NCBI RefSeq assembly: GCF_000482785.1
Contig: NZ_AXWS01000004.1
Coordinates: 1 to 51,949 of the forward strand
Origin: Derxia gummosa DSM 723
GTDB lineage: Bacteria; Pseudomonadota; Gammaproteobacteria; Burkholderiales; Burkholderiaceae_E
DNA length: 51,949 nt
Reading direction: 5' to 3'
Shown here in pieces: positions 36,741 through 45,226 of the stretch (within the stretch, counting starts at the first letter, position 1; each line of letters begins with the position of its first letter). The position numbers and the translations under genes are program-made. The notes beneath the pieces were generated by a model that was not told the origin of the DNA, did not search any database, and saw only the letters and a list, made by a program, of their open reading frames with translations.

Positions 36741-37984
36741 CGCCGCCGCCCGTCGCGGGCGTGGCGCCCCCGCTCGACGCCCAGCCCGCCTGCCTCGCCT
36801 TCGGCGCCTGGCTCAAGAACCGCATCTGCCTCGTGGGCGATCCGGCGCGGCTCGGCGGTGACGGCGTGCGCTGGTCGGCCCTGCACGGCGACCTCGGCGA
36901 CCCCGGCGCCTGCGCGGCACTCGAAGCCTCGGCCGAGGCGCTGCTCGCCGCCGCCGAGGCCGAGGGCATCGAGATCGGCGTGGTCGCGCACGACCTGCAT
37001 CCCGACTTCTTCAGCAGCCAGCTCGCGGTGCGCATCGCCGACCGGCTCGGCGTGCCGGCGGTGCCGGTGCAGCACCACCATGCCCACATCGCCGCCGCGC
37101 TCGCCGAGCATCGCCATGCCGGGCCGGCCATCGGCCTCGCGCTCGATGGCGTCGGCCTCGGCACCGACGGCGGCGCCTGGGGCGGCGAGCTGCTGCTGGT
37201 CGAGGCCGACGACTGGCTGCGCCTCGGCGCCCTGCAACCGCTTGCATTGCCTGGCGGCGACATCGCCGCGCGGGAACCCTGGCGCATGGCCGCCGCGCTG
37301 CTGCATGCGCTCGGGCTCGACCGCCAGATCGAGTTCCGCCTCGCGCCGCGCGTGGGCGAGACCGCCGCGCGCACCGTCGCCGCGATGCTCGCGCGCAACC
37401 TCAACTGCCCGACCGCCACCGGCGCCGGCCGCTGGTTCGACGCCATCGCCGGCCTGCTCGCGCTGAGCGACCGGCAGACCGAGGAAGCCGAGGCCGCGAT
37501 CGCGCTGGAGACGGCCGCGCGGCTGCATCTGGAAGCCGGCGGCGCGGCGCTGGCTGGCTTCACCATCCCCGACGGCTGGCTGCTCGCCGAAGACCCGCCG
37601 CATGCCGACGCGCCCGGCTTCACCGCGCTCGACCTGCGCCCCTTCGCGCTCGCGCTGCTCGACGGCCTCGACGCCACCGGCCGCGACGACGCAAGCGTCG
37701 GCCACTGGGCGGCGGCCTTCCACGCCACGCTCTCGGCCGGCCTCGCCGACTGGGCCATTGCCGCCGCGCGCGCGCAGGACGTGCGCACCGTCGCGCTGTC
37801 GGGCGGCTGCTTCTTCAACCGCCTGCTGCGCGTCGATCTCGGCGCGCGGCTCGCGGCCGCCGGGCTGGAGGTGATCGACTCGGCGCGCGCCGGCCTCGGC
37901 GATTCGGGCCTCGCGCTCGGCCAGGCCTGGGTCGCGCGCCAGGCGCTCGCCTGCCGCGACGTGCTGCCCGGCGATGCCTTCTGA
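36737..37984 (+). CDS. hypF: HypF, short form (C-terminal Kae1-like domain only)
   Basis: This 415-residue protein matches only the C-terminal half of the carbamoyltransferase HypF, which makes the cyanide ligands. The Kae1-like region carries the metal-binding [15 protein letters not shown] and [11 protein letters not shown]. The N-terminal acylphosphatase, zinc-finger and YrdC domains are missing; a full HypF has about 750 residues. Cupriavidus HypF1 is similarly short and works. A second HypF or a YrdC-type protein in trans may be needed. It starts by ATGA overlap with hypB. Confidence 0.88.
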   Translation: MTPPPVAGVAPPLDAQPACLAFGAWLKNRICLVGDPARLGGDGVRWSALHGDLGDPGACAALEASAEALLAAAEAEGIEIGVVAHDLHPDFFSSQLAVRIADRLGVPAVPVQHHHAHIAAALAEHRHAGPAIGLALDGVGLGTDGGAWGGELLLVEADDWLRLGALQPLALPGGDIAAREPWRMAAALLHALGLDRQIEFRLAPRVGETAARTVAAMLARNLNCPTATGAGRWFDAIAGLLALSDRQTEEAEAAIALETAARLHLEAGGAALAGFTIPDGWLLAEDPPHADAPGFTALDLRPFALALLDGLDATGRDDASVGHWAAAFHATLSAGLADWAIAAARAQDVRTVALSGGCFFNRLLRVDLGARLAAAGLEVIDSARAGLGDSGLALGQAWVARQALACRDVLPGDAF

Positions 37985-38072
37985 CCTCGTCGCGATGGGC
38001 CTGCCCACCGCCGGCACGCGTTGCGCGCGCCGGTCCTGACCTCAACGCCTTCCGGATCACGGAGCTGTTTCC

Positions 38073-38420
38073 ATGTGCCTCGCCATTCCCGCCCGGGTCG
38101 TCTCGGTGGAACTCGACCAGGCCGTCGTCGATCTCGGCGGCGTCCGCAAACGCATCAACATCGCCCTCGTGCCCGACGCGGTCGCGGGCGACTACGTCAT
38201 CGTCCATGTCGGCTACGCGATCGGCCGCATCGACCCCGACGAAGCTGAACGCACGCTCGCCATCTTTGCCGAGGGCGGCCTGCTCGACGCCGCGCTCGAA
38301 GGCAACCGCGCCGCCGCCGGCGACACGGCCGACGGCGGCCCCGGCATCGCGCCCGATGGCGCCGCATCGACGTCCGCCGCCGCGTCCGGCGCCATTCCCG
38401 CCGCAGGAGTCCGCGCATGA
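38073..38420 (+). CDS. hypC: Hydrogenase maturation chaperone HypC
   Basis: This 115-residue protein begins MCLAIPARVVSVE, with the essential Cys2, and contains RKRINIALVPDAVAGDYVIVHVGYAI, the typical HypC core. It partners HypD in Fe(CN)2CO assembly and delivers it to the large subunit. The Ala/Gly-rich tail after residue 85 is extra. CACGGAG is a plausible ribosome-binding site. The stop overlaps hypD by ATGA. Confidence 0.95.
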   Translation: MCLAIPARVVSVELDQAVVDLGGVRKRINIALVPDAVAGDYVIVHVGYAIGRIDPDEAERTLAIFAEGGLLDAALEGNRAAAGDTADGGPGIAPDGAASTSAAASGAIPAAGVRA

Positions 38421-39535
38421 AATACGTCGATGAATTCCGCGATGCCGACCTCGGCCAGCGCGTCGCCGCGCGCATCGCCGCCGAGGCAAACCCGAATCGG
38501 CAATACGCCTTCATGGAGTTCTGCGGCGGCCACACGCATGCCATTTCGCGCTACGGCGTCACCGACCTGCTCCCGCCCAACGTGCGCATGATCCACGGCC
38601 CCGGCTGCCCGGTCTGCGTGCTGCCGATCGGCCGCGTCGATCAGGTGATCGAACTCGCGCTCAAGCACGGCGTGACCGTCTGCACCTACGGCGACACGAT
38701 GCGCGTGCCGGCCTCGAACGGCATGTCGCTCATCAAGGCCAAGGCCCAGGGCGCCGACATCCGCATGGTGTACAGCGCGAGCGACGCGCTCGAACTGGCC
38801 ACGAAGGAGCCGGAGCGCGAGGTGGTGTTCTTCGCGATCGGCTTCGAGACCACGACGCCGCCCACCGCGCTGGTGGTGCGCGAAGCCGCCAAGCGCCGGC
38901 TCGGCAACTTCAGCGTGCTGTGCTGCCATGTGCTCACGCCGCCCGCGATCGCGCACATCCTCGACTCGGGCGAGAGCGGCGAGGGCGTGGTGCTCGACGG
39001 CTTCATCGGGCCGGCGCATGTGTCGATCCTGATCGGCTCGCGGCCCTATGAGCCGTTTGCCGCGAGCCACAGCAAGCCGGTGGTCATCGCCGGCTTCGAG
39101 CCGCTCGACGTGATGCAGGCGGTGCTGATGCTGGTGCGTCAGGTGAACGAGAAGCGCGCCACCGTCGAGAACGAGTTCGTGCGCGCGGTGGACCGCGACG
39201 GCAATCTCGCGGCGCAGGCGCTGGTGGACCAGGTGTTCGAGAAGCGCGAGAGCTTCGAATGGCGCGGCCTCGGCGAGGTGCCGTGGAGCGCGCTGAAGCT
39301 GCGCGCGCAGTACGAGGAGTTCGACGCCGAGGCGCGCTACTTCGTGCGCTACAAGCCGGTGCCCGACCACAAGGGCTGCGAGTGCGGGCCGATCCTGCGC
39401 GGCGTGAAGCGGCCGGTGGACTGCAAGCTGTTCGGCACGGTCTGCACGCCGGAATCGCCGGTGGGGTCGTGCATGGTCAGCAGCGAAGGGGCTTGCGCGG
39501 CGCACTACACCTACGGGCGGTTCCGGACGTCGTGA
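38417..39535 (+). CDS. hypD: Hydrogenase maturation protein HypD
   Basis: This 372-residue Fe-S protein is the scaffold for the Fe(CN)2CO group. Signature cysteines lie in FMEFCGGHTHAISRYG, HGPGCPVCVLP, VLCCHVLTPP and the C-terminal cluster-binding GCECGPILRG with later cysteines. Length and order match full-length HypD. It is coupled to hypC by ATGA, but the next gene, hypE, lies 706 bp away beyond a repeat island. Confidence 0.96.
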   Translation: MKYVDEFRDADLGQRVAARIAAEANPNRQYAFMEFCGGHTHAISRYGVTDLLPPNVRMIHGPGCPVCVLPIGRVDQVIELALKHGVTVCTYGDTMRVPASNGMSLIKAKAQGADIRMVYSASDALELATKEPEREVVFFAIGFETTTPPTALVVREAAKRRLGNFSVLCCHVLTPPAIAHILDSGESGEGVVLDGFIGPAHVSILIGSRPYEPFAASHSKPVVIAGFEPLDVMQAVLMLVRQVNEKRATVENEFVRAVDRDGNLAAQALVDQVFEKRESFEWRGLGEVPWSALKLRAQYEEFDAEARYFVRYKPVPDHKGCECGPILRGVKRPVDCKLFGTVCTPESPVGSCMVSSEGACAAHYTYGRFRTS

Positions 39536-39540
39536 GGCTT

Positions 39541-39797
39541 GCGGTGCTTCGGTTTGTGCCGGGGGTGGCGGGTGCGGGTCGGGCGGCGACTGGCTGCGCC
39601 CGCCTGCGTGGCAGGCGGGTTCCCGGGCGCGGGGCTTGCGGCGGGGGCGGCGTGCCAACTCGCGGGCGTTGCCCGCTCAGACAGGCACGCCTGAACGCCG
39701 AAGGCGTTCACCCCGCCGCAAGCCCCGCGCCCGGCGCGCCAGAAGCCGCCCGACCCGCACCCGCCACCCCCGGCACCGAGCAGCACCGCTTTGGGGC
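39541..39797. repeat. Nested inverted-repeat unit 1 between hypD and hypE
   Basis: A 32-bp perfect inverted repeat (39556-39587 with 39745-39776) encloses a 24-bp perfect one (39623-39646 with 39711-39734) and a small TGAACGCC/GGCGTTCA hairpin. It is flanked outside by a looser GCGGTGCT arm. The whole could fold as a long hairpin. No open frame with family signatures was seen in it. Confidence 0.85.
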
Positions 39798-39978
39798 TGA
39801 GGGGGATTGGGCGGGCGGAGGCGGCGTCACGGTTTGGCCGGTGGCGCTTGGCGGGCTGGCGCCCGCCTGCGATTCCGTCTGGCCGGTTCGCTTCGGCCGC
39901 AAGCTCCAATCTGTCTGCGGCCAAGGCCGCCGACTCGTCGAACAAGCCCTGATCCCCCAATCGTCGAGGGGAACGGGC

Positions 39979-40201
39979 GGGCGGCGTGGGTGGGGATCGG
40001 GGTGGCGGGCCTTCTGGCAAGCCTCGCGGCGCGGGCGGGACGGGGAGGGCGCCTGTGGCGCCCAGGTCCGCATGTTTGAGCGGCCGCAGGCCGCGAGTTG
40101 GCGGACCGGCCCCGTCCCGCCCGTGCCGCGAGGGAACCCGCCTGCGAAGCAGGCGGGCGCAGCCAGCCGGCCCGCCACCCCGATCCCCACCCGCGCCGCC
40201 C
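39979..40201. repeat. Nested inverted-repeat unit 2 between hypD and hypE
   Basis: A 33-bp inverted repeat with one mismatch (39979-40011 with 40169-40201) flanks this unit. A 33-bp stretch near its right end (40132-40164) is the inverted copy, with three mismatches, of 39592-39624 in unit 1. Both copies hold a CCCGCCTGC/GCAGGCGGG hairpin. This suggests dispersed intergenic repeats of the REP/BIME type. Confidence 0.8.
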
Positions 40202-40241
40202 AAGCGCAAGCCCCGCACAGCAACTCAACCCCTGTACTCCG

Positions 40242-41303
40242 ATGACCCAGAAGAAGCCCACCTACGTCCGCCCCCTGGACCTCAAGACCGGCCGCATCGA
40301 CATGGCCCACGGCGCCGGCGGCCGCGCCAGCCACCAGCTCATCGGCGAGGTGTTCGCGCGGGCCTTCGCCAATCCGCTGCTGGCCCAGGGCAATGACGGC
40401 ACCGTGCTGCCGGCGCCCGCGCCCGGCGAGCGCCTCGTCGTCGCGACCGACGGCCATGTCATCAGCCCGCTGTTCTTTCCGGGCGGCGACATCGGCTGCC
40501 TGTCGGTGCACGGCACCGTCAACGATGTGGCGATGACCGGCGCGCGCCCGCTCTACCTCACGGCCAGCTTCATCCTCGAAGAAGGCTTCCCGCTCGCCGA
40601 CCTCAAGCGCATCGCAGAGTCGATGGCCGCCGCCGCGCGCGAGGCCGGCGTGGCGGTCGTCGCGGGCGATACCAAGGTGGTCGAGCGCGGCAAGGGCGAC
40701 GGCGTGTTCATCGCCACCACCGGCGTCGGCGCGCTGCCGGCCGGGCGCGACACCGGCGGCGCCAACGCGCGGCCGGGCGATGTGGTGCTCGTGTCGGGCA
40801 CGATCGGCGACCACGGCGTCGCCATCCTGTCGGAGCGCGAATCGCTGAGCTTCGAGACCGCCATCCGCTCCGACACCGCCGCGCTCAACGGCCTGGTCGA
40901 GGCGATGTTCGCCGCCGTGCCGCCGGCCGCCATCCGCGTGCTGCGCGACCCGACGCGCGGCGGCCTCGCCACCACGCTCAACGAGATCGCCGGGCAGAGC
41001 GGCGCCGGCATCGAGCTGGACGAGTCGGCGATTCCCGTCGAGCCGCAGGTCGCGGCCGCCTGCGAGCTGCTCGGGCTTGATCCGCTCTACCTCGCCAACG
41101 AGGGCAAGCTCATCGCCATCGTCGCGCCCGAGCTGGCCGAGGTCGTGCTCGACGCGATGCGCGCGCATCCGCTCGGCCAGCGCGCCGCACGCGTAGGCAC
41201 GGTGGTGGAGGACGCCAACGGCTTCGTGCGGATGCGCACCCAGATGGGTGGCCAGCGCGTGGTGGACTGGCTCAGCGGCGAGCCGCTGCCGCGCATCTGC
41301 TGA
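40242..41303 (+). CDS. hypE: Hydrogenase maturation protein HypE
   Basis: This 353-residue ATP-dependent dehydratase turns the thiocarboxamide on its C-terminal cysteine into thiocyanate for HypCD. The C-terminus is PRIC, ending on the required Cys353. The N-terminal DMAHGAGGRASHQLI and DGHVISPLFFPGGDIG are the family's ATP-binding signatures. ATG 40242 gives MTQKKPTYVRPLDLKTGRI. It is separated from hypD by the repeat island, so it may have its own promoter or rely on read-through. Confidence 0.96.
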   Translation: MTQKKPTYVRPLDLKTGRIDMAHGAGGRASHQLIGEVFARAFANPLLAQGNDGTVLPAPAPGERLVVATDGHVISPLFFPGGDIGCLSVHGTVNDVAMTGARPLYLTASFILEEGFPLADLKRIAESMAAAAREAGVAVVAGDTKVVERGKGDGVFIATTGVGALPAGRDTGGANARPGDVVLVSGTIGDHGVAILSERESLSFETAIRSDTAALNGLVEAMFAAVPPAAIRVLRDPTRGGLATTLNEIAGQSGAGIELDESAIPVEPQVAAACELLGLDPLYLANEGKLIAIVAPELAEVVLDAMRAHPLGQRAARVGTVVEDANGFVRMRTQMGGQRVVDWLSGEPLPRIC

Positions 41304-41327
41304 GGGCGGCGCGCGACTCGGAGCAAC

Positions 41328-41351
41328 CTCGGGCGCTTGCCCGGGCTTTTT
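41328..41351 (+). terminator. Rho-independent terminator after hypE
   Basis: The stem CGGGC/GCCCG (41330-41334 with 41339-41343), extended by one wobble and one G-C pair, has a 4-base loop and is followed by CTTTTT. It lies 25 bp past the hypE stop and fits a factor-independent terminator. Confidence 0.65.
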
Positions 41352-41653
41352 CCGAGGACGGGCAAGGGCTGCCTCCGCCTCGAGGCAAGGCCTCGCGCGA
41401 GGTGCGTGCATACGCTTGCAACGAGGACGGAAAACGGAGCGTTCCGGGTCGGGTACGTCGCGGTCTTCCGTCACGGAAGTGGCCGGAATGCGCGCCATCG
41501 GCGCAGCGCCGCCGGCTGTCGTGACTCGTTACACGGCCGGGCGTCAAACGGCGTCCGCCCTGCAACACATGCGCGGACGAATTGATCGCGCGCACATCCG
41601 GCGCACTCACGTGGCAAGCATGCTGCGCGGGTTCCTACGGATAGAGCAACGCC
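41352..41653 (+). other. Intergenic region before the ABM-fold gene
   Basis: No gene is seen. The region ends with a sigma-54-like element (listed separately). No other operator-like palindrome was found. It separates the maturation operon from the regulatory block. Confidence 0.5.
41611..41627 (+). promoter_or_regulatory. Candidate sigma-54 promoter of the regulatory block
   Basis: GTGGCAAGCATGCTGCG has GG (41613-41614) and GC (41625-41626) at the right 10-base distance and a good -24 box (TGGCA). The -12 box is CTGC rather than TTGC. The start would fall near 41638, only about 16 bases before the next gene. If real, the genes up to hupR and hupU would be under HupR-type control. Confidence 0.45.
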
Positions 41654-42085
41654 ATGCAGATGCTTGCGACCGCCACCACCGTCTTCCCGCCCGGAAGCCT
41701 TGCCCGCGCCCCCTATCGCCCGCTCCCGTCGGCGACCTTCCCTTTCCCGACGCCCGAGCCGACGCCGGTGTCGGCCACCTTCATCTTCATCGGCCACGGC
41801 ATCGAGACCTCGGCCCACGCCTTCGAGGACGAGATCGCGGTCGCGGCGCGCGGCCTGCCCGGCTACCTCGGCGAACAGAGCTGGGGCAATCCGGCCACCG
41901 GCCTCGCGGCCCGCGTCATCTACTGGGAATCGGCCGAGGCGCTCGACGCGCTCATGCGGCATCCGGCGCAGTACGCGGCCGAGGCCGCCCAGGGCCGCGA
42001 GCTGGACGGCTACCGCGTGGTCGTCGCCGAAGTGGCCGATCTGGGCGACGTCGGCCCGCTGTCGCGCGGCGGCGCGCTGCTCTGA
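41654..42085 (+). CDS. ABM-domain (ferredoxin-like fold) protein
   Basis: This 143-residue protein has an N-terminal Pro/Ala-rich tail (about 1-38). A compact alpha/beta domain of the antibiotic-biosynthesis-monooxygenase type follows: SATFIFIGHGIETSAHAFEDEIAVAA, YLGEQSWGNPATGLAARVIYWESAEALDALMRHP and YAAEAAQGRELDGYRVVVAEV. Such proteins are dimeric and may bind heme or small oxidised substrates, but no catalytic residues could be confirmed. It lies in the hup regulatory block. Its function there is unknown. A second ATG two codons in is an alternative start. Confidence 0.65.
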   Translation: MQMLATATTVFPPGSLARAPYRPLPSATFPFPTPEPTPVSATFIFIGHGIETSAHAFEDEIAVAARGLPGYLGEQSWGNPATGLAARVIYWESAEALDALMRHPAQYAAEAAQGRELDGYRVVVAEVADLGDVGPLSRGGALL

Positions 42086-42194
42086 TCCGCGCCGGGCGTC
42101 ATGGCCCGCGCCTTGCCTCCCCCGGAAAACCGTGTCGCAAGACCATCAATCCGGACAGCGACGCCCGCCGTCCGGCTCACCCGGAGACCCCCGC

Positions 42195-42446
42195 ATGCAA
42201 GTCGCAGACGCCCCAAAGGAAATCACCCAGGCCCTCAGTCACGACCTCGTCTATGACGACGACGGCAACGACGTGCGCGAGACCGGCGTGCTCCCGCCCT
42301 TCGGCAAGGGCGGCGCGGGCGACGACAGCTACACCTTCTACCGCCTGTGGGACGGCCCCGGCGAGGACGCCGACTCGGGCATGCAGTTCCAGGTCTTCCC
42401 GGATGGCCGGGTGATCATGAAGAACATCGATCCCTACGACGACTGA
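42195..42446 (+). CDS. Small acidic protein of unknown function
   Basis: This 83-residue protein reads MQVADAPKEITQALSHDLVY, then DDDGNDVRETGVLPPFGKG and ends FPDGRVIMKNIDPYDD. It is rich in Asp and Gly, with no membrane segment, no cysteine and no recognised domain. A CGGAGACC ribosome-binding site precedes its ATG. It lies between the ABM-domain gene and hupR, in the same direction, and codon use looks like its neighbours, so it is probably a real gene. It may be specific to hydrogenase loci. Confidence 0.68.
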   Translation: MQVADAPKEITQALSHDLVYDDDGNDVRETGVLPPFGKGGAGDDSYTFYRLWDGPGEDADSGMQFQVFPDGRVIMKNIDPYDD

Positions 42447-42577
42447 GCCGGTCGCGACCGGCTCAAGGCGGCCCGTCCCCTCCGACACACCCTCCGAGGC
42501 AGGCACCCCGCCGCCAGCCGGCGCCGCCGGGCCGCTCACCATCCTCGGAGCCAGCGCGAGCACCTAAACTCGCCGCC

Positions 42578-44062
42578 ATGCCCTCCATCCAGCCCACCGT
42601 CCTCGTCATCGACGACGAGCGCCATTCCGCCGACGCCATCCGCCGCACGCTCGAAGACGACTTCGACATCCGCACCGCCGGCTCGGCCGAGGAGGCGCTG
42701 GGCATCCTCGAAAACGAGGCCCGCATCGGCAACCCCGACACGCCGGTCGATCTCATCCTCTGCGACCAGCGCATGCCCGGCACCACCGGCATCGCCTTCC
42801 TCAAGGGCGTGCGCGAGCGCTGGCCCGAGATCGTGCGCGTGATCATCTCGGGCCACACCGACGCCGAGGACATCATCGCGGGCATCAACGAGGCCGGCAT
42901 CTACCAGTACGTGCTCAAGCCCTGGCTGCCCGACCACCTCGTCGCGCTCGTGTCCGACGCGCTGGAGGCGCGCCGCCTCAACCGCGACGTGCGCCGGCTC
43001 GACATGGAACTGCGCGCCGGCACCGGCGCCCTGCGCGCGCGGGCGCAGAAGCGCCAGGCGGCAGTGGAGCTGCACCATGAATTCGACCGCCTCGTGCGCG
43101 CGCCCGGCAGCCCGCTCGACGAGGTGTGCCGCACCGCGCAGAAGGTCGCGCGCTACGACCTGAGCGTGCTCATCCAGGGCGAATCGGGCACCGGCAAGGA
43201 ACTGCTCGCGCGTGCCATCCACTACGCCAGCCCGCGCACCACCGACCCCTTCGTGATGGAGAACTGCGCCGCCATCCCCGACTCGCTGCTCGAAAGCGAG
43301 CTGTTCGGCCACCGGCGCGGCGCCTTCACCGGCGCGCATGCCGATCACGTCGGCCTGTTCCAGCGCGCCAACGGCGGGACGATCTTCCTCGACGAGATCG
43401 GCGACACCTCGCTCACGATGCAGGTCAAGCTGCTGCGCGTGCTGCAGGAGGGCGAGGTGCGGCCCGTTGGTGCGACGCAATCGGTGCGCGTGGACGTGCG
43501 CGTCATCGCCGCCACCCACCGCGACCTCGAAGCCGAGGTGCGCGCCGGGCGCTTCCGCGAAGACCTGTACTACCGCCTTGCCGGCGTGACCGTGACGCTG
43601 CCGGCGCTGCGCGAGCGGACGATGGACATCGGCGTCATCGTCGACAACCTGCTGGCCCAGGCCGCCATCGATCTCGCGCGGCCGGTGCACGGCTTCGCGC
43701 CCGAGGCGATGGCCTGCCTGCTCACCTATGCCTGGCCGGGCAACATCCGCGAGCTGCGCAACGAGATCTACCGCGCGGTCGCGCTCTGCGACGAGCTGGT
43801 GATTCCGGCCGCCGCGCTCAGCCCCAAGCTGCTGCGCGGCCAGGCCGTCAACGAGATGCATTCGGCGCGCGATGACGCGGGCGGCCTGCGCGTGCCCGAG
43901 ACCGGCACGCTGGTCGAGCGGCTCGGCGCGATCGAGGTGGCGATCCTCAAGGAGGCGCTGCTCCAGCATCGCTGGAACAAGACGCGCGCGGCCAAGGCGC
44001 TCGGCCTGTCGCGCGTGGGGCTGAAGCAGAAGCTCGTGCGCTTCGGGCTGGAGGAGAAGTGA
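42578..44062 (+). CDS. hupR: Sigma-54-dependent response regulator HupR/HoxA
   Basis: This 494-residue NtrC-type activator of hydrogenase transcription has a receiver domain (1-130) with phospho-acceptor Asp63 in LCDQRMPGT. The AAA+ domain has Walker A GESGTGKE (201-208), the sigma-54 contact loop GAFTGA (248-253) and Walker [10 protein letters not shown]. The C-terminal Fis-type HTH is [21 protein letters not shown]. In Rhodobacter, HupR activates when unphosphorylated. A TTG-N5-CAA site sits upstream of hupS. The stop overlaps the hupU start. Confidence 0.94.
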   Translation: MPSIQPTVLVIDDERHSADAIRRTLEDDFDIRTAGSAEEALGILENEARIGNPDTPVDLILCDQRMPGTTGIAFLKGVRERWPEIVRVIISGHTDAEDIIAGINEAGIYQYVLKPWLPDHLVALVSDALEARRLNRDVRRLDMELRAGTGALRARAQKRQAAVELHHEFDRLVRAPGSPLDEVCRTAQKVARYDLSVLIQGESGTGKELLARAIHYASPRTTDPFVMENCAAIPDSLLESELFGHRRGAFTGAHADHVGLFQRANGGTIFLDEIGDTSLTMQVKLLRVLQEGEVRPVGATQSVRVDVRVIAATHRDLEAEVRAGRFREDLYYRLAGVTVTLPALRERTMDIGVIVDNLLAQAAIDLARPVHGFAPEAMACLLTYAWPGNIRELRNEIYRAVALCDELVIPAAALSPKLLRGQAVNEMHSARDDAGGLRVPETGTLVERLGAIEVAILKEALLQHRWNKTRAAKALGLSRVGLKQKLVRFGLEEK

Positions 44063-45138
44063 TGGGCGGCGATCATGCGGGCTGCGGCGCGGCGATGGCG
44101 GGCCAAGGCGGCAGCGCCACGCCGGCGGCGGGCAAGGGTGGCTTCACCGTGCTGTGGCTGCAAAGCGGCGGCTGCGGCGGTTGCAGCATGTCGCTGCTGT
44201 GCGCCGACACGCCCGACTTCGCGGCGCTGTGGCCCGATCTCGGCATCGACCTGCTCTGGCATCCGTCGCTGTCGCAGGAAACGGGTGCCGAGCTGATCGC
44301 GCTGCTCGACGACATCCTCGCGGGCCGGCGCCGGCTCGATGCGCTCTGCGTCGAGGGCGCGGCGCTGCGCGGGCCGAACGGCACGGGCCGCTTCCATCTG
44401 CTCGCGGGCACCGGCCGGCCGATGGCCGACTGGCTGCGCGACCTCGCGGGCGTGGCGCGGCATGTGGTGGCGGTCGGCACCTGCGCCACCTACGGCGGCA
44501 TGAGCGCGACCGGCGCCAATCCCACCGAGGCCTGCGGCCTGCAATACGAAGGTTCGCGCGCGGGCGGGCTGCTCGGCGCGGGCTGGCGCTCGGCGGCGGG
44601 GCTGCCGGTGATCAACATCGCGGGCTGCCCGACGCATCCGGACTGGGTCACGCAAACGCTTGCAATGCTCGCGGCCGGCGAGCTGGCGGCCGGCGATCTC
44701 GACGCGCTCGGCCGGCCGCGCTTCTATGCCGACCAGCTCGTGCACCACGGCTGCACGCGCAACGAGTTCTACGAGTTCAAGGCCAGCGCCGAGAAGCCCG
44801 GCGACCTCGGCTGCATGATGGAACACCAGGGCTGCAAGGGCACCCAGGCGCACGCCGACTGCAACACGCGGCTGTGGAACGGGCAGGGCAGCTGCACGCG
44901 CGGCGGCTATGCCTGCATCAGCTGCACCGAGCCGGGCTTCCAGAACCCCGGCCATGCCTTCGACACCACCCCCAAGATCGCCGGCATCCCCATCGGCCTG
45001 CCGACCGACATGCCCAAGGCCTGGTTCGTCGCGCTGGCGTCGCTGAGCAAGTCGGCGACGCCGCCGCGCGTGAAGAAGAACGCCGTCGCCGACCATCGCG
45101 TGGTGGCGCCGGCGATCCGCAAGACGACGCTCAAGTAG
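44062..45138 (+). CDS. hupU: Regulatory (H2-sensing) hydrogenase small subunit
   Basis: This 358-residue protein is the Fe-S subunit of the group 2b sensor hydrogenase. SGGCGGCSMSLL near residues 35-46 is the proximal-cluster motif. There is no Tat signal, so the protein stays in the cytoplasm, as sensors do. NIAGCPTHPDW, HHGCTRNEFYEF, LGCMMEHQGCKG and YACISCTEPGFQNPG give further cluster ligands. It begins with an ATG overlapping the hupR TGA, 6 bp after GGAGGAGAAG. The partner hupV does not follow but is 2.6 kb away beyond the multicopper oxidase gene. Confidence 0.95.
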   Translation: MGGDHAGCGAAMAGQGGSATPAAGKGGFTVLWLQSGGCGGCSMSLLCADTPDFAALWPDLGIDLLWHPSLSQETGAELIALLDDILAGRRRLDALCVEGAALRGPNGTGRFHLLAGTGRPMADWLRDLAGVARHVVAVGTCATYGGMSATGANPTEACGLQYEGSRAGGLLGAGWRSAAGLPVINIAGCPTHPDWVTQTLAMLAAGELAAGDLDALGRPRFYADQLVHHGCTRNEFYEFKASAEKPGDLGCMMEHQGCKGTQAHADCNTRLWNGQGSCTRGGYACISCTEPGFQNPGHAFDTTPKIAGIPIGLPTDMPKAWFVALASLSKSATPPRVKKNAVADHRVVAPAIRKTTLK

Positions 45139-45146
45139 CGCGGCAT

Positions 45147-45187
45147 GACAACGGCGCCGCCCGCTCGCGCGGGACGGCGCCGTTGTC
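45147..45187. terminator. Strong bidirectional terminator hairpin
   Basis: A perfect 13-bp stem (GACAACGGCGCCG at 45147-45159 with its complement at 45175-45187) continues into an inner CCCGC/GCGGG stem with a TCGC loop. It sits between convergent hupU and the multicopper oxidase gene and can end both transcripts. Confidence 0.8.
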
Positions 45188-45226
45188 GTCACGGTACGGT
45201 GCGGCCGCAGCCGCGCGGGCGCCGCG

